A stretch of 64,000 nucleotides of DNA from DASRDR01 sp963812945 [NCBI: uncultured Candidatus Rokubacteria bacterium] (GCA_963812945.1 CAWEXD010000012.1:186001-250000); one strand, 5' to 3'; counted from the first letter of the stretch, positions 1 to 8,641 are shown. The notes: generated by a model not told the origin, from the sequence alone. Numbers and translations are program-made.

Positions 1-933
1 GAGGACCTCGAGCGTCCCGACGAGCTCAGGATCGACCTCGATCCGGTGCCCGGCGTCGAGTGGCCCCAACTCGTGTCCGTCGCGCGGGTCGTCCACGCCG
101 CCCTGTCCGACCACGGCCTGGTGGGCTGGCCGAAGACCTCGGGCTCTCGAGGCATCCACGTCAACGTGCGGATCCACCGGCGATGGTCCTTCGTCGAGGT
201 CAGGCGCGCGGCGCTCGCCCTGGCCCGCCTGGTCGAGCGGCGCGCGCCGGCGCTCGCGACCAGCAAGTGGTGGAAGGAAGAACGCCACGGCGTCTTCCTC
301 GACTACAACCAGAATGCCAAGGACCGCACCGTCGCCAGCGCGTACTCGGTCCGCCCCCGGCCCGACGCCCGGGTCTCGGCGCCGCTGACGTGGGAGGAGC
401 TCGACCGCTGCCAGCCGGAGGAGTTCACGCTCGGCACGATGCCGGCCCGCTTCGCGTCGATCGGCGACCGGCACGCGGCGATCGACGACCACCCCGGGTC
501 GCTGGAGTCGCTGCTGGCGCTCTCCGCCGAGCAGGAGGCGGAAGGCCTCGGCGATGCGCCGTGGCCGCCCCACTACGCCAAGCAGGCGGGCGAGCCGCTC
601 CGGGTGGCGCCGTCACGCAAGAAGGACGGGCCGGCCCCCGGCGGCCGCCGGGTCCCGACGAGGCCGCTCGTCGAGATCGGCCGGGCGCACACGAAGGCGG
701 AGGCCCTCGCCGGGCTCGAGCGCTGGAAGGCACGCCACCCCGCCGTCGTGCCGCATCTCCAGCCCGCCGACGTGCTCGTCGATTCGATGCGCGGGCGCTC
801 CACGACCTGGACCCGCGTCCGCGTGAACCTCGAGCACGTGCCCGAGGCGCTGCGTCCGGCGCAGGAGCCGCTCGATCCCGACGACATGCCGCGGTGGTCG
901 TCCTCGATGCGCCGATCCGGGGCAGAGACCTGA
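1..933 (+). CDS. LigD-type primase/polymerase domain protein (5' end outside window)
   Basis: The frame is open from base 1, so the start lies upstream and about 310 codons are visible. The family extends or fills DNA ends with ribo- or deoxynucleotides during Ku-dependent end joining. Visible hallmarks are the metal-binding stretch LRIDLDP at visible residues 9-15, the signature SGSRGIHV near 47-54, and RTVASAYSVRPRP near 110. The last 120 residues are a lysine/arginine-rich tail outside the polymerase fold. It converges on the separate ligase gene, so polymerase and ligase activities are encoded by different genes rather than by one fused LigD. No ku gene is visible. I am confident of the family and not of the full length. 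Confidence 0.88.
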   Translation, partial: EDLERPDELRIDLDPVPGVEWPQLVSVARVVHAALSDHGLVGWPKTSGSRGIHVNVRIHRRWSFVEVRRAALALARLVERRAPALATSKWWKEERHGVFLDYNQNAKDRTVASAYSVRPRPDARVSAPLTWEELDRCQPEEFTLGTMPARFASIGDRHAAIDDHPGSLESLLALSAEQEAEGLGDAPWPPHYAKQAGEPLRVAPSRKKDGPAPGGRRVPTRPLVEIGRAHTKAEALAGLERWKARHPAVVPHLQPADVLVDSMRGRSTTWTRVRVNLEHVPEALRPAQEPLDPDDMPRWSSSMRRSGAET

Positions 934-960
934 CGGCGCGGGGCCGGGGTCGTCGGGCGA

Positions 961-2034
961 CTATCCCCCAGCTCTTCCGAAGATCCCGGCCAGCTCCGCG
1001 GGCGGCGTGACCTCGAGCTGGTCGTAGCGGCACTCGGCGGGCGGCTTGTCCGGCCGCCATCGCGCGAAGGTCGCCGCGTGCCGGAACCGGTCGCCCTGCA
1101 GGTGATCGTAGGTGACCTCGCAGGCGCGCTCGACGCGAAGCGGCTCCCACGAGAGATCCTTTCCCTGGCTCCAGCGGCTCTGGCCGCCCGGCATCCGGGG
1201 CGAGCCCTCGAGCGCCTCGGCCCACTCGCGCCACGGGTGCCCATCGAGCGCGCGGGTCCGCAAGGGCTCGAGCTCCTTCGCGAGCTGCCGCCGCATCAGC
1301 GTCGTGAAGGACGACGTCACCCCGACGTGGTGGAGGGTGCCCTCGTCGTCGTAGAGGCCGAGCAGCAGCGACCCGACCAGCTCGCCGGGGCCGGTCTTGT
1401 GCCACCGGAACCCCGCGACCACGCAGTCAGCCGTGCGTGTGTGCTTGATCTTCAGCATGACGCGCTTCCCGGGCTGGTACGTCGTGCCTTCGTGCTTGGC
1501 GATGACCCCGTCGAGACCCGCCCCCTCGAATCGGTGGAACCACTCCTGGGCCACGGCCCGGTCTCGGGTGCACGGAGTGAGATGGACGCGGCCGGCGGCG
1601 CGCGCGAGCGCCTCCTCCAGCCGCGCGCGGCGCTCGGCCTGCGGCCGGGATCGGAGATCCTCGTCTCCCTCCGCCAGGAGGTCGAAGGCGACGAAAGACG
1701 CCGGCGTCTCGGCCGCCAGCTTGGCGACGCGCGAGGCCGCCGGGTGCAGGCGCATCTGGAGGGCGTCGAAGTCGAGCCCCTCGTCCGTGGCGATCACGAT
1801 CTCCCCGTCCACCACCGACCGCGCGGGGAGGGTCGCCCGAAGCGGCGCCGCCAGATCGGGAAAATAGCGATCGAGCGGCCGCAGGTCTCGGCTCTGCAGG
1901 TAGAGGCGGTCGCCGTCGCGGAACGCGATCGCGCGGAACCCGTCCCACTTCGGCTCGAAGAGCCACCCCTCGCCGGCCGGCAGCTCGGGCACCGACTTGG
2001 CCAGCATCGGCTCGATCGGCGGCTCGAGGATCAC
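961..2034 (-). CDS. ligC: ATP-dependent DNA ligase (LigC/LigD-ligase type)
   Basis: Predicted to seal nicks in DNA with ATP through a lysyl-AMP intermediate. The protein has 357 residues. The adenylation motif I is EPKWDGFR with the nucleophile Lys29, motif IV is DGVIAK and motif V is MLKIKH. The C-terminal third, starting near GLYDDEGTLHHVG, is the OB-fold. There is no polymerase or phosphoesterase domain, so this is a stand-alone ligase. The start is GTG at 2034, 18 bases after the exonuclease III stop, which suggests co-transcription of two repair genes. It faces the LigD-type polymerase gene. Confidence 0.93.
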   Translation of the reverse strand: MILEPPIEPMLAKSVPELPAGEGWLFEPKWDGFRAIAFRDGDRLYLQSRDLRPLDRYFPDLAAPLRATLPARSVVDGEIVIATDEGLDFDALQMRLHPAASRVAKLAAETPASFVAFDLLAEGDEDLRSRPQAERRARLEEALARAAGRVHLTPCTRDRAVAQEWFHRFEGAGLDGVIAKHEGTTYQPGKRVMLKIKHTRTADCVVAGFRWHKTGPGELVGSLLLGLYDDEGTLHHVGVTSSFTTLMRRQLAKELEPLRTRALDGHPWREWAEALEGSPRMPGGQSRWSQGKDLSWEPLRVERACEVTYDHLQGDRFRHAATFARWRPDKPPAECRYDQLEVTPPAELAGIFGRAGG

Positions 2035-2052
2035 TCGGCGATCACTCGACCA

Positions 2053-2928
2053 TCACCGGGGGCGTCGCGCCGCGATGCGCGCCTCGGCCGAGACCCAGCC
2101 GGCGTCGAACGGGTGCCCCGGTGCGTCGAGGTCCAGCACGACCGGCGTGTGGTCCGACGGCATGGGCTTGCCCTTGCGCGTCTCGCGATCGATCTCCGTC
2201 CACACCACCCGGTCCGCGAGCGGCGCCGACACCAGGAGGTGGTCGATGCGCATGCCGTAGTTCTTGTGGAAGTTGCCGGCGCGATAGTCCCACCAGCTGT
2301 AGCGCTCGGGCTCCGGGTGCTGCCGGCGGTAGATGTCGACCAGCCCCCAGTCCGAGAGCCGGGCGAAGGCGCGGCGCTCCGGCTCCGAGACGTGCGTCCC
2401 GCCGTGGCAGGCCTGCGGGTCCCACACGTCGATGTCCGCGGGTGCGACGTTGAAGTCGCCCCCGACGACGAGCGGGTCGCCCGGCTGCGCGGCCTCCCCG
2501 AGCCAGCGCGCGAGACGGTCGAACCAGGCGAGCTTCGCCTGGTAGAAGACGGAGCCCACCGTCCGGCCGTTGGGCGCGTACACGGAGACGACGCGGACGC
2601 CAGCGCACGATGCCGCGATCATCCGGGCCTCGGCGAGCGGCTCGTCGTCTCCGGCATCGTCCGTGCGGGCCGGGCGCAGCGGCTGGCCGAAGTTCGTCAC
2701 GACGTCCGAGATCTCGCCACGGCTGGCGATGGCGACCCCGTTCCACCGCCCCTCGCCGTGATGCGCCAGCGCGTAGCCGGCGACGCGGAACGCGTCGGCG
2801 GGCGCGTCCGCGTCCGCGAGCTTCGTCTCCTGCATCAGGAGCACGTCGGGCCGGGCGCGCTCGAGCCACGGGAGGACCCGCTCCAGGCGGGCCTTCAGCG
2901 AGTTGACGTTCCAGGTCGCGATCCGCAT
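2053..2928 (-). CDS. xth: Exodeoxyribonuclease III / AP endonuclease
   Basis: Removes abasic sites and degrades 3' ends in base-excision repair. From ATG at 2928 the protein has 291 residues, close to the family norm of about 260-290. Motifs of the endonuclease/exonuclease/phosphatase fold appear in order: ATWNVNS at 4-10, MQETKL near 38, YAPNG in mid-protein, GGDFNVAP, MRIDHLLVS, and the terminal catalytic SDH in MPSDHTPV. The ATG has only a weak ribosome-binding site. The reading frame stays open upstream into the ferredoxin gene, so the product could also be made as a fusion. I favour a separate protein because the linker between them is low-complexity Arg/Pro/Gly sequence. Confidence 0.9.
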   Translation of the reverse strand: MRIATWNVNSLKARLERVLPWLERARPDVLLMQETKLADADAPADAFRVAGYALAHHGEGRWNGVAIASRGEISDVVTNFGQPLRPARTDDAGDDEPLAEARMIAASCAGVRVVSVYAPNGRTVGSVFYQAKLAWFDRLARWLGEAAQPGDPLVVGGDFNVAPADIDVWDPQACHGGTHVSEPERRAFARLSDWGLVDIYRRQHPEPERYSWWDYRAGNFHKNYGMRIDHLLVSAPLADRVVWTEIDRETRKGKPMPSDHTPVVLDLDAPGHPFDAGWVSAEARIAARRPR

Positions 2929-3411
2929 GAATCCAGGGTACCGCGGGACGGTCGGGCGCGCCCCGGGGCCTCGCTCGGAGGCTACCGGGATGCCGCGGCC
3001 GGCGCGGTCACGCGGCGCCCGCGTCCGGCGCGGGTCCGCGATCGGAGGTTCCGGCCCGAGCCCGCCCCCGGTCCACGTGAACGACCGCGCCGCGAGCTCT
3101 GGAGGCAGGGCCGGCGTGCGGCCCTCGACGACGCCCCGCGCGTAGGCGAGGAGTGCGGCGAAGAGCTCCGGCGCGTTCATGCGGCGGAACCACCACGGCG
3201 CGCCGTCGAGATAGAGCAGCACGACGTTGGCCTCGCTGCAGGGGCCGAGACAGTCGCTGAAGACCAGCCGGACCCGGTCGGCCAGGCCCGAGGCCTTGTA
3301 CAGGCGGCGGGCCGTCGCCTTGAGGACCCGGGGCGGGGCGAGCGCGCCACCCCGGTCGGGGTGTCCGCAGCAGCACCCGCTACACGTGAAGACCAGTCCG
3401 CGATCAGGCAT
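2929..3411 (-). CDS. [2Fe-2S] thioredoxin-like ferredoxin, in frame with xth
   Basis: About 110 residues resemble the small (2Fe-2S) ferredoxins with a thioredoxin fold. Cysteines occur in CSGCCCGHPD near residues 10-19 and in DCLGPCSEANVV near 53-64, the usual four-ligand arrangement. It follows cbtA by 36 bases, inside a cobalt/B12 operon, so a role in cobalt or corrinoid redox chemistry is a reasonable inference and not shown. No stop codon separates it from exonuclease III: about 50 residues of Arg/Gly/Pro-rich sequence bridge to the xth ATG. The true translated product may therefore be a 452-residue polypeptide ending at 2053. The coordinates here give only the ferredoxin part. Confidence 0.65.
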
Positions 3412-3447
3412 CGGCCGCAGCCTCCACGGCCAGGCCCGCGCCGTCGA

Positions 3448-4176
3448 TCACGCGGCGACCCGCCGCCGGACCGGCGGGCGCTCGCGCGCGAGCCACGCGA
3501 ACGCGAGTCCGAGCGCGGCCCAGAAGATGACCAGCCCGGTCAGCGAGCGCTGGCGGAAGGGCCGGAGGATCGTCTCCGACATCTCCACGGGATCCGGGTT
3601 CGGGGGCATGAGGAAGTAGATCCCGAGCGCCCACGTCGCGTAGAGGACGGCCGGGGCGATCCAGGCTCCCGCCCCCCGGGACGCGGCGCGAACCCGCCCG
3701 AGGGCCAGAGCCAGCCAGAGGCCGAGGACGGCGAGCACGATGAAACCCAGGTAGAGCGTCTGGCGATAGCCGATCGTCTCCGGCTCGCCGACACCCGGAG
3801 GATTGGCGGGGTACTTGAGGAACGGAAACAAGGCCACCGACCAGCCGACCAGCCCCGCGAGGACGAGTCCCTGGCGACCCAGGCTCCAGTCGGCCGGCAC
3901 CCAGCCGCGCGTCAGGTAGACGCCGAGGCCGACCAGTACCCCCCAGATCGCGCCGTAGAGGAGCAGGCCGACGACGAGCCCGATCTTCTGGCCCCGCCGG
4001 CTCACCAGCGGCTCCTCGTGCGTGTGGCCCGGCTGCGCCGCGGCGCGGGCCTCCTCGGCGGCGATGGCCCGGTCGATGACGGGCTCGGTGAGCACTCCGT
4101 GAAAGGCGGCGGTGACTGCGCCGGCAATCAGGCCAGCGGTGACGGCCGACAGGAGGGCGCTTCGCAGGACGCTCAA
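3448..4176 (-). CDS. cbtA: CbtA-family cobalt transporter subunit
   Basis: A 242-residue membrane protein predicted to form the transmembrane part of a cobalt importer. It has about five hydrophobic segments (for example residues 8-30, 70-90, 100-120, 140-160 and 215-235) and a His-containing loop with HTHEEP near residues 50-56, typical of CbtA. The chosen start is TTG at 4176, because the protein then begins at the first membrane segment and an AGGGGG stretch precedes it. It lies 7 bases after cbtB and 36 bases before the ferredoxin gene, downstream of cobB, consistent with cobalt supply for corrinoid synthesis. Confidence 0.88.
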   Translation of the reverse strand: MSVLRSALLSAVTAGLIAGAVTAAFHGVLTEPVIDRAIAAEEARAAAQPGHTHEEPLVSRRGQKIGLVVGLLLYGAIWGVLVGLGVYLTRGWVPADWSLGRQGLVLAGLVGWSVALFPFLKYPANPPGVGEPETIGYRQTLYLGFIVLAVLGLWLALALGRVRAASRGAGAWIAPAVLYATWALGIYFLMPPNPDPVEMSETILRPFRQRSLTGLVIFWAALGLAFAWLARERPPVRRRVAA

Positions 4177-4183
4177 GGGGGCC

Positions 4184-4390
4184 CTAGTGGCAGGGGAAGC
4201 CGGCGACGTGGCGCGCGTCGTGGACCGCCTCGTGGATCAGGTTCAGGTCGAAGGCCCGGGCACCCTGAACGAGGGACAGGAGCCAGCCCTGGTCGAGCGC
4301 CAGCACGTAGAACCCGAAGAGCGCGAGCCCCGAAAGCCCCACCAGCGTCCAGGGCTGCGCCTCGGCCGGTGATGCGTAGACCCTATCCAT
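4184..4390 (-). CDS. cbtB: CbtB-family cobalt transporter subunit
   Basis: A 68-residue protein with one transmembrane helix (about residues 14-34) and a histidine-rich C-terminus (HEAVHDARHVAGFPCH), the usual CbtB form in which the His tail is thought to bind the metal before transfer to CbtA. ATG at 4390 is preceded by a strong GGAGGAAC ribosome-binding site and overlaps the end of cobB by 8 bases, so translation is probably coupled. The pair cbtB-cbtA is a recognised B12-linked cobalt uptake module. Confidence 0.9.
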   Translation of the reverse strand: MDRVYASPAEAQPWTLVGLSGLALFGFYVLALDQGWLLSLVQGARAFDLNLIHEAVHDARHVAGFPCH

Positions 4391-5909
4391 GACCCCGTTC
4401 CTCCTCCCCCGATACGACGGAGAGCGGTTCGTTCGTGCGCCCGTGGCGCCGGGCGCGTACGTGACGGACCAGGTGGTCCGCCACCCGAGGGTTCGAGCCG
4501 AAGTGCAGGTGCACGTAGCTCATGAGGGCGCCCCCGACGAGATATCCCTCTGCCCGGGGCGGGCCGCCTCGACTCATCCGGACCGTGTACGCGCGGGGCA
4601 CCCGCTCCGGGACCGGCTCTATCCGGGACGCGTGGAACTCGTGGCCGCGCAAGATGGAGCCCGGCGGCCCGAGCAGGGTCGACCGGGTCAGCTCCACCTC
4701 CGCGTAGTCGAGCGTGAGACACCGCGGCTCCATCCGCCCGACCGTGGGCAGGAGGCCGACCATCGGCTGGAGCACACCCCGCTCGTCCTCGAGCGCCTCC
4801 GCGAGGTAGAGGAGGCCCCCGCACTCGGCGTACACGGGTTGGCCGGCAGCGGCGAATGCGCGGATCGCCTCTCGCATCCGGGTGTTCGCGCCGAGACGCT
4901 CCGCATACACCTCTGGATAGCCGCCGCCCATGTATAGAGCGTCCACATCGGGAAGCTCCGCATCCTCGAGCGGGCTCCAGAAGACCAGTTCTGCGCCGCC
5001 CGCCCGCAGGAGATCGAGGTTCGCCGGATAGTAGAACTGGAAGGCGCGATCGCGGGCGACACCGATCCGGGGTCGGTCCGACGAGCCTCGACCGGGGACG
5101 GTCGGACCGTGCACTCCCTCGAAGTCATCGGCAGCAGGCGCGACCCTACTCCCCGCGAGCGAGAGCAGGCGGTCGACGTCTACCGTCGCCTCGATCGCGC
5201 CGGCCAGTTCGTCCAGAAGAGCAGGAGAAAGCCCCCCCTCCGCCGCCGTCACCAGGCCCAGGTGCCGTTCCGGGAGGGTCAGTGAATCCCGCCGCGGAAT
5301 GTACCCGAGGGGCACCGCGCGGCAGCGCGCCGACACCGCCTCCCGCAGCCACTGCCAGTGCGTCTCGCCGGCGACCCGGTTGAAGACGACGCCGGCCAGG
5401 TCCAGGTCGGGATCGAATTCTTCGAAGCCCAGCACGATCGCCCCGGCGCTCTTCGCCATCGCCCCGGCATCCACGACCAGGACGACCGGGGCGCCCAGCC
5501 ACTTGGCCACCTCGGCGGTCGAGCCCGCGTCGCTCGTGGCGTCGCGGCCGTCGAAGCAGCCCATCACCCCCTCGATCAGCGCCAGATCGGCATCCGCGGC
5601 CCGACGCGCCACGGTGGCCCGCACGTGCGCCTCGGAGCACATCCACCCGTCCAGGTTGTGCGAGGATCGGCCGGACACGAGCGCGTGGAAGCCGGGATCG
5701 ATGAAATCGGGGCCAACCTTGAAGGGCTGCACTGTCAAGCCGCGACGGCGCAGCGCCTCGATCAGCCCGAGGGTGAGCGTGGTCTTCCCGACTCCGCTCG
5801 CCACACCCGCGACGACCAGCGCAGGAATCACGGCCGACCGGGAGGCTCGAGACTCGCGACCAGGGCGATGTGCGGGCTCATGCGCAGCAGGATGGGGCGT
5901 CCCCGACAA
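4383..5909 (-). CDS. cobB: Cobyrinic acid a,c-diamide synthase
   Basis: Amidates two side chains of cobyrinic (or hydrogenobyrinic) acid with glutamine and ATP in cobalamin synthesis. The P-loop GVASGVGKTT lies near residue 34, followed by KVGPDFIDPGFH and the dethiobiotin-synthetase-like ATP domain. The C-terminal glutaminase domain has the nucleophile Cys in YAECGGLLYL and the His in YVHLHFG. Two starts are possible: TTG at 5909, almost leaderless relative to the promoter at 5919-5947, or GTG at 5831, which removes 26 unconserved residues and is closer to family length. I see no cobalamin riboswitch in the short upstream region. CbiA versus CobB (early or late cobalt) cannot be decided here. 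Confidence 0.93.
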   Translation of the reverse strand: MSGTPHPAAHEPAHRPGRESRASRSAVIPALVVAGVASGVGKTTLTLGLIEALRRRGLTVQPFKVGPDFIDPGFHALVSGRSSHNLDGWMCSEAHVRATVARRAADADLALIEGVMGCFDGRDATSDAGSTAEVAKWLGAPVVLVVDAGAMAKSAGAIVLGFEEFDPDLDLAGVVFNRVAGETHWQWLREAVSARCRAVPLGYIPRRDSLTLPERHLGLVTAAEGGLSPALLDELAGAIEATVDVDRLLSLAGSRVAPAADDFEGVHGPTVPGRGSSDRPRIGVARDRAFQFYYPANLDLLRAGGAELVFWSPLEDAELPDVDALYMGGGYPEVYAERLGANTRMREAIRAFAAAGQPVYAECGGLLYLAEALEDERGVLQPMVGLLPTVGRMEPRCLTLDYAEVELTRSTLLGPPGSILRGHEFHASRIEPVPERVPRAYTVRMSRGGPPRAEGYLVGGALMSYVHLHFGSNPRVADHLVRHVRARRHGRTNEPLSVVSGEEERGHG

Positions 5910-5918
5910 GTAACGGCG

Positions 5919-5947
5919 ACGCTAGCAAAGCCACCGGGACCCGTCAA
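5919..5947 (-). promoter_or_regulatory. Predicted sigma-70-type promoter for cobB-cbtBA
   Basis: On the minus strand TTGACG (5942-5947) and TAGCGT (5919-5924) are separated by 17 bases. Predicted transcription starts near 5912, just before the TTG start of cobB. The -35 box overlaps the last bases of the upstream membrane-protein gene. Confidence 0.5.
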
Positions 5948-6438
5948 GGGTGAGGGGCGGGACGGAACCGCTTCACGGCGCGAATGCCGAGCACCACGAA
6001 GAGGGCCAGCACCACGAGCTGCGCGACGGCGAAGGGCGGCTCGGATTGCGTCGGCGCCAGCCGGTTCAGCGGCGCGAGCTTCTGGAACGCCTGCACCACC
6101 CCGACGAACACGTTCAGGTAGAGCGCGAGCACCGCCGTCCCCACGTAGAGCCAGCGCCACGGCCCGGCGAGCTTCGTCCCGTAGAGCCCGAGGAGCGCCA
6201 CCGCCAGCGCCACAAGGGAAATGACCCCGAACAGGTGCGGCGCCCCGAACTGCTTGGAGGGAAAGAAGAACCCGGTCACGCTGGTCAAGATGGTGGTGAC
6301 GAGGAAGAGTGCCGTCCAGCCGGGAAGTCTCTTCGAGCCGAGCATGCCGACCAGCACGACGAGGCCGGCGCCGATCCCGATGAGACTCAAGACGACGTGG
6401 AACGCGGTGAACGTCGCGAGCGACATCCCCAAGATCAT
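5944..6438 (-). CDS. Four-helix membrane protein of unknown function
   Basis: A 164-residue integral membrane protein with four clear hydrophobic segments at about residues 5-32, 42-60, 70-105 and 130-152. The second ends in a conserved-looking GFFFPSKQFG stretch. ATG at 6438 follows a GGAGG ribosome-binding site. I recognise the general look of short conserved membrane proteins but cannot name a function. It stands between the glycosyltransferase gene and cobB. The cobB promoter lies at its 3' end, so it is probably transcribed separately from the cobalt genes. Confidence 0.75.
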   Translation of the reverse strand: MILGMSLATFTAFHVVLSLIGIGAGLVVLVGMLGSKRLPGWTALFLVTTILTSVTGFFFPSKQFGAPHLFGVISLVALAVALLGLYGTKLAGPWRWLYVGTAVLALYLNVFVGVVQAFQKLAPLNRLAPTQSEPPFAVAQLVVLALFVVLGIRAVKRFRPAPHP

Positions 6439-6484
6439 GCTCCCTCCTCTCGCGGGAACCCGCGAAACGCCTGCCGATCGCCGG

Positions 6485-7162
6485 TCATCCTGGCACCCCG
6501 CCGTCCTCCAGGAAGGCCAGGGTCCGCGGCGGCCGAAACGCCTCGGGGTGGGCCGACGCGCGGAGGCGTGCGAGGTCCTCCCTCCGGTCCACGTCGAACC
6601 AGGTCGGCAGCAGCGCGTGCCGGAGCCCGAGCCGCCCGGAGCGGGCGAGCGTCTCCGCCATCACGGTCGCCGTGCTCCACGGCATGTCCGCAAAGAGCGC
6701 GGGGGCCGGGGCGCGGAGCCCGATGAGGTAGTAGCCACCGTCCTCGGCAGGGCCCAGCACGAGGTCGACGGCCTCGTCGCGCAGCGCGGCGCACGCCCGG
6801 CGCAGGTAGGCCGTCGGCAGCGTCGGGCTGTCCGTGCCGACCGCGATCGCCCCCGCGTAGCCCTCGGCCAGGAGGTCGGTCAACAGGCGATTCATCCGCA
6901 TGCCCAGATCCGCGCCTTCCTGGAGAACCAGGCGGATGCCGGCGGGCACGAGATCGCGCATCTCCGCGGCGCCCTCCCCCGGGGCAAAGGCGACGAGCGC
7001 CTCGCACTCCGCCACCTCGCGAAGCTGCTCGAGCCGGTCGAGGAGGAAGCAGCGCGCGAGCGTCGCCGCACCGGCCGGAGTCAGCGGCGGACAGAGGCGG
7101 GTCTTGACCTCTCCGGGTCGCGGCATCTTGGTCATCACGGCGAGCGCCACGCGCCCGGTCAT
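6485..7162 (-). CDS. TIGR04282-family (DUF2064) glycosyltransferase-like protein
   Basis: A 225-residue protein with a nucleotidyl/glycosyl-transferase A fold. The N-terminal MTKMPRPGEVKTRL loop is the family hallmark for nucleotide-phosphate binding. GTDSPTLP near residue 114 is the metal-binding DxD-like motif, and EDGGYYLIGL near 143 completes the site. The acceptor is unknown for most members. ATG at 7162. It is separated from the downstream membrane-protein gene by 46 bases. Confidence 0.87.
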   Translation of the reverse strand: MTGRVALAVMTKMPRPGEVKTRLCPPLTPAGAATLARCFLLDRLEQLREVAECEALVAFAPGEGAAEMRDLVPAGIRLVLQEGADLGMRMNRLLTDLLAEGYAGAIAVGTDSPTLPTAYLRRACAALRDEAVDLVLGPAEDGGYYLIGLRAPAPALFADMPWSTATVMAETLARSGRLGLRHALLPTWFDVDRREDLARLRASAHPEAFRPPRTLAFLEDGGVPG

Positions 7163-7360
7163 GTGACGACACTAGGGCACCATCTTCGGCGGATCAACCG
7201 AGGCCCGGTCGCCGCACGCGCCGGGCGCGGACACCATCTTGCGCCGGCCTTCCGCCCGGACGCTGGCTCCACTGCCGGGCTCGGCCCGTCAGCGCTGCAT
7301 CCGCCCGCTCACGCCATCGGATCTCGGCGGCGCAGCCACACCGGTAAAGGAGGACCTCAC

Positions 7361-8538
7361 ATGGAGCGTGTCCGACTGCAGCGATTCATCGACCTCGCGC
7401 GGCCCAGACCCGCCCGACCGGCCTCGCTCGAGGCGGCCGACCCGGAGGGCCGCGAGAGCGCGGAGCGCGTGGACCGCCGGAACTTCCTGCTGAAGGGCGC
7501 GGGGGCGATGGCAGCGGTCACGGGCATGGCGTCGGAGGCCTTCGCCCGGAACTTCGCGCCGGGCGCCGACCCCACACGCTACCCGGAGCCGGACGTCGTC
7601 GACCTCGACCCGCGGTTCAAGTACAAGCTCGGGAACACGCCCATCGTGCGGCTCTACACGGGCACGATGTGGGCGGAAGGCTGCGCGTGGAACGGCGCCG
7701 GGCGCTACCTCGTCTGGAGCGACATCCCGAACGACGAGTGCCTCCGGTGGGCCGAGGAGGACGGCCACGTCGGGCGGCGCTTCCGCTACCCGGCCGGCAA
7801 CAGCAACGGCAACACGTTCGACTACAGCGCCCGCCAGATCGCCTTCTGCCACGGGACCCGCAACGTGATCCGCTACGAGCACGACGGCACCGTCACCGTG
7901 CTGGCGGACAAGAGCGACGACGGCAAGGAGCTCAACGCGCCCAACGACGCCATGGTCCACCCGAACGACGGCTCGATCTGGTTCACCGACCCCGGCTACG
8001 GCGCGCTCATGAACTACGAGGGCAAGCGCTACGACACCGGCAGCCCGCGGCCCTTCATCAAGGAGCCGTCTACCGGATCGACGCCCAGACCAAGAAGGTG
8101 ACCAAGGTCACCGACGAGCCGTTCAAGCCGAACGGCATGTGCTTCAGCCACGACTACAAGAAGGTCTACATCGCCGACACGGGCTCGTCCCACTACAAGG
8201 AAGCGAAGCCCATCATCTGGGTCTTCGACGTCGACGGGCAGACCCTCAAGAACGGCAAGACCTTCGCCGACATGACGCTGAACGGCAAGGCGGGGAACGC
8301 CGACGGCATCCGCGTCGACGAGGACGGCAACCTGTGGGCCGCCATGGGGTGGGTCGGCGACGGCTACGACGGCGTCCACATCTTCTCCCCCGACGGGAAG
8401 CGCATCGGACAGATCCGCCGGCCCGAGATCTGCGGCAACATCTGCTTCGGCGGCAGCAAGCGCAACCGCCTCTTCATGGCCGCGAGCCAGTCGCTCTACG
8501 CGGTGTACGTGGAGACGCGCGGCGCGCACATCACCTAG
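7361..8538 (+). pseudogene. SMP-30/gluconolactonase-family exported protein, frameshifted
   Basis: A six-bladed beta-propeller lactonase-type protein, predicted to be Tat-exported: RRNFLLKGAGA near residue 43 is a twin-arginine signal after a long N-region. ATG at 7361 has an excellent AAAGGAGG ribosome-binding site at 7346-7353. The first frame runs to about 8065 (ending RPFIKE). The rest, starting AVYRIDAQTKK, continues in the +1-shifted frame to a stop at 8536-8538. Inserting one G at about 8064-8066 restores a single protein of roughly 393 residues containing PNGMCFSHD and AGNADGIRVDEDGNLW, both SMP-30 blade motifs. This is either a real inactivating deletion or a sequencing error. Both halves keep good coding character, so the event is recent if real. 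Confidence 0.85.
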
Positions 8539-8553
8539 CCCGGCAGACCGGAC

Positions 8554-8587
8554 GGACGGCCGCTCCGGCCCCTCCGGGCGGCCGTCC
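8554..8587. terminator. Hairpin between convergent genes
   Basis: GGACGGCCGC (8554-8563) pairs perfectly with GCGGCCGTCC (8578-8587), and an inner CCGG/CCGG stem closes a five-base loop. It lies between two converging genes and can serve both. No T-run follows, so intrinsic termination is plausible and not certain. Confidence 0.5.
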
Positions 8588-8641
8588 GGACCACTCCCCC
8601 TCCCGGCGACTCCCTCCGTGACCCCCGAGCGCAACGGCCGC

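Noticed and set aside
1078-4392. Very long plus-strand open frame (over 1100 codons) across the cobalt/repair genes
   Set aside because: It runs antisense to five well-supported genes, and its protein is Arg/Gly/Pro/Glu-rich with no domains. High GC makes stops rare in the shadow frame.
5800-6000. Cobalamin riboswitch before cobB
   Set aside because: No B12-box-like sequence is apparent, and the promoter lies too close to the gene to leave room for one.
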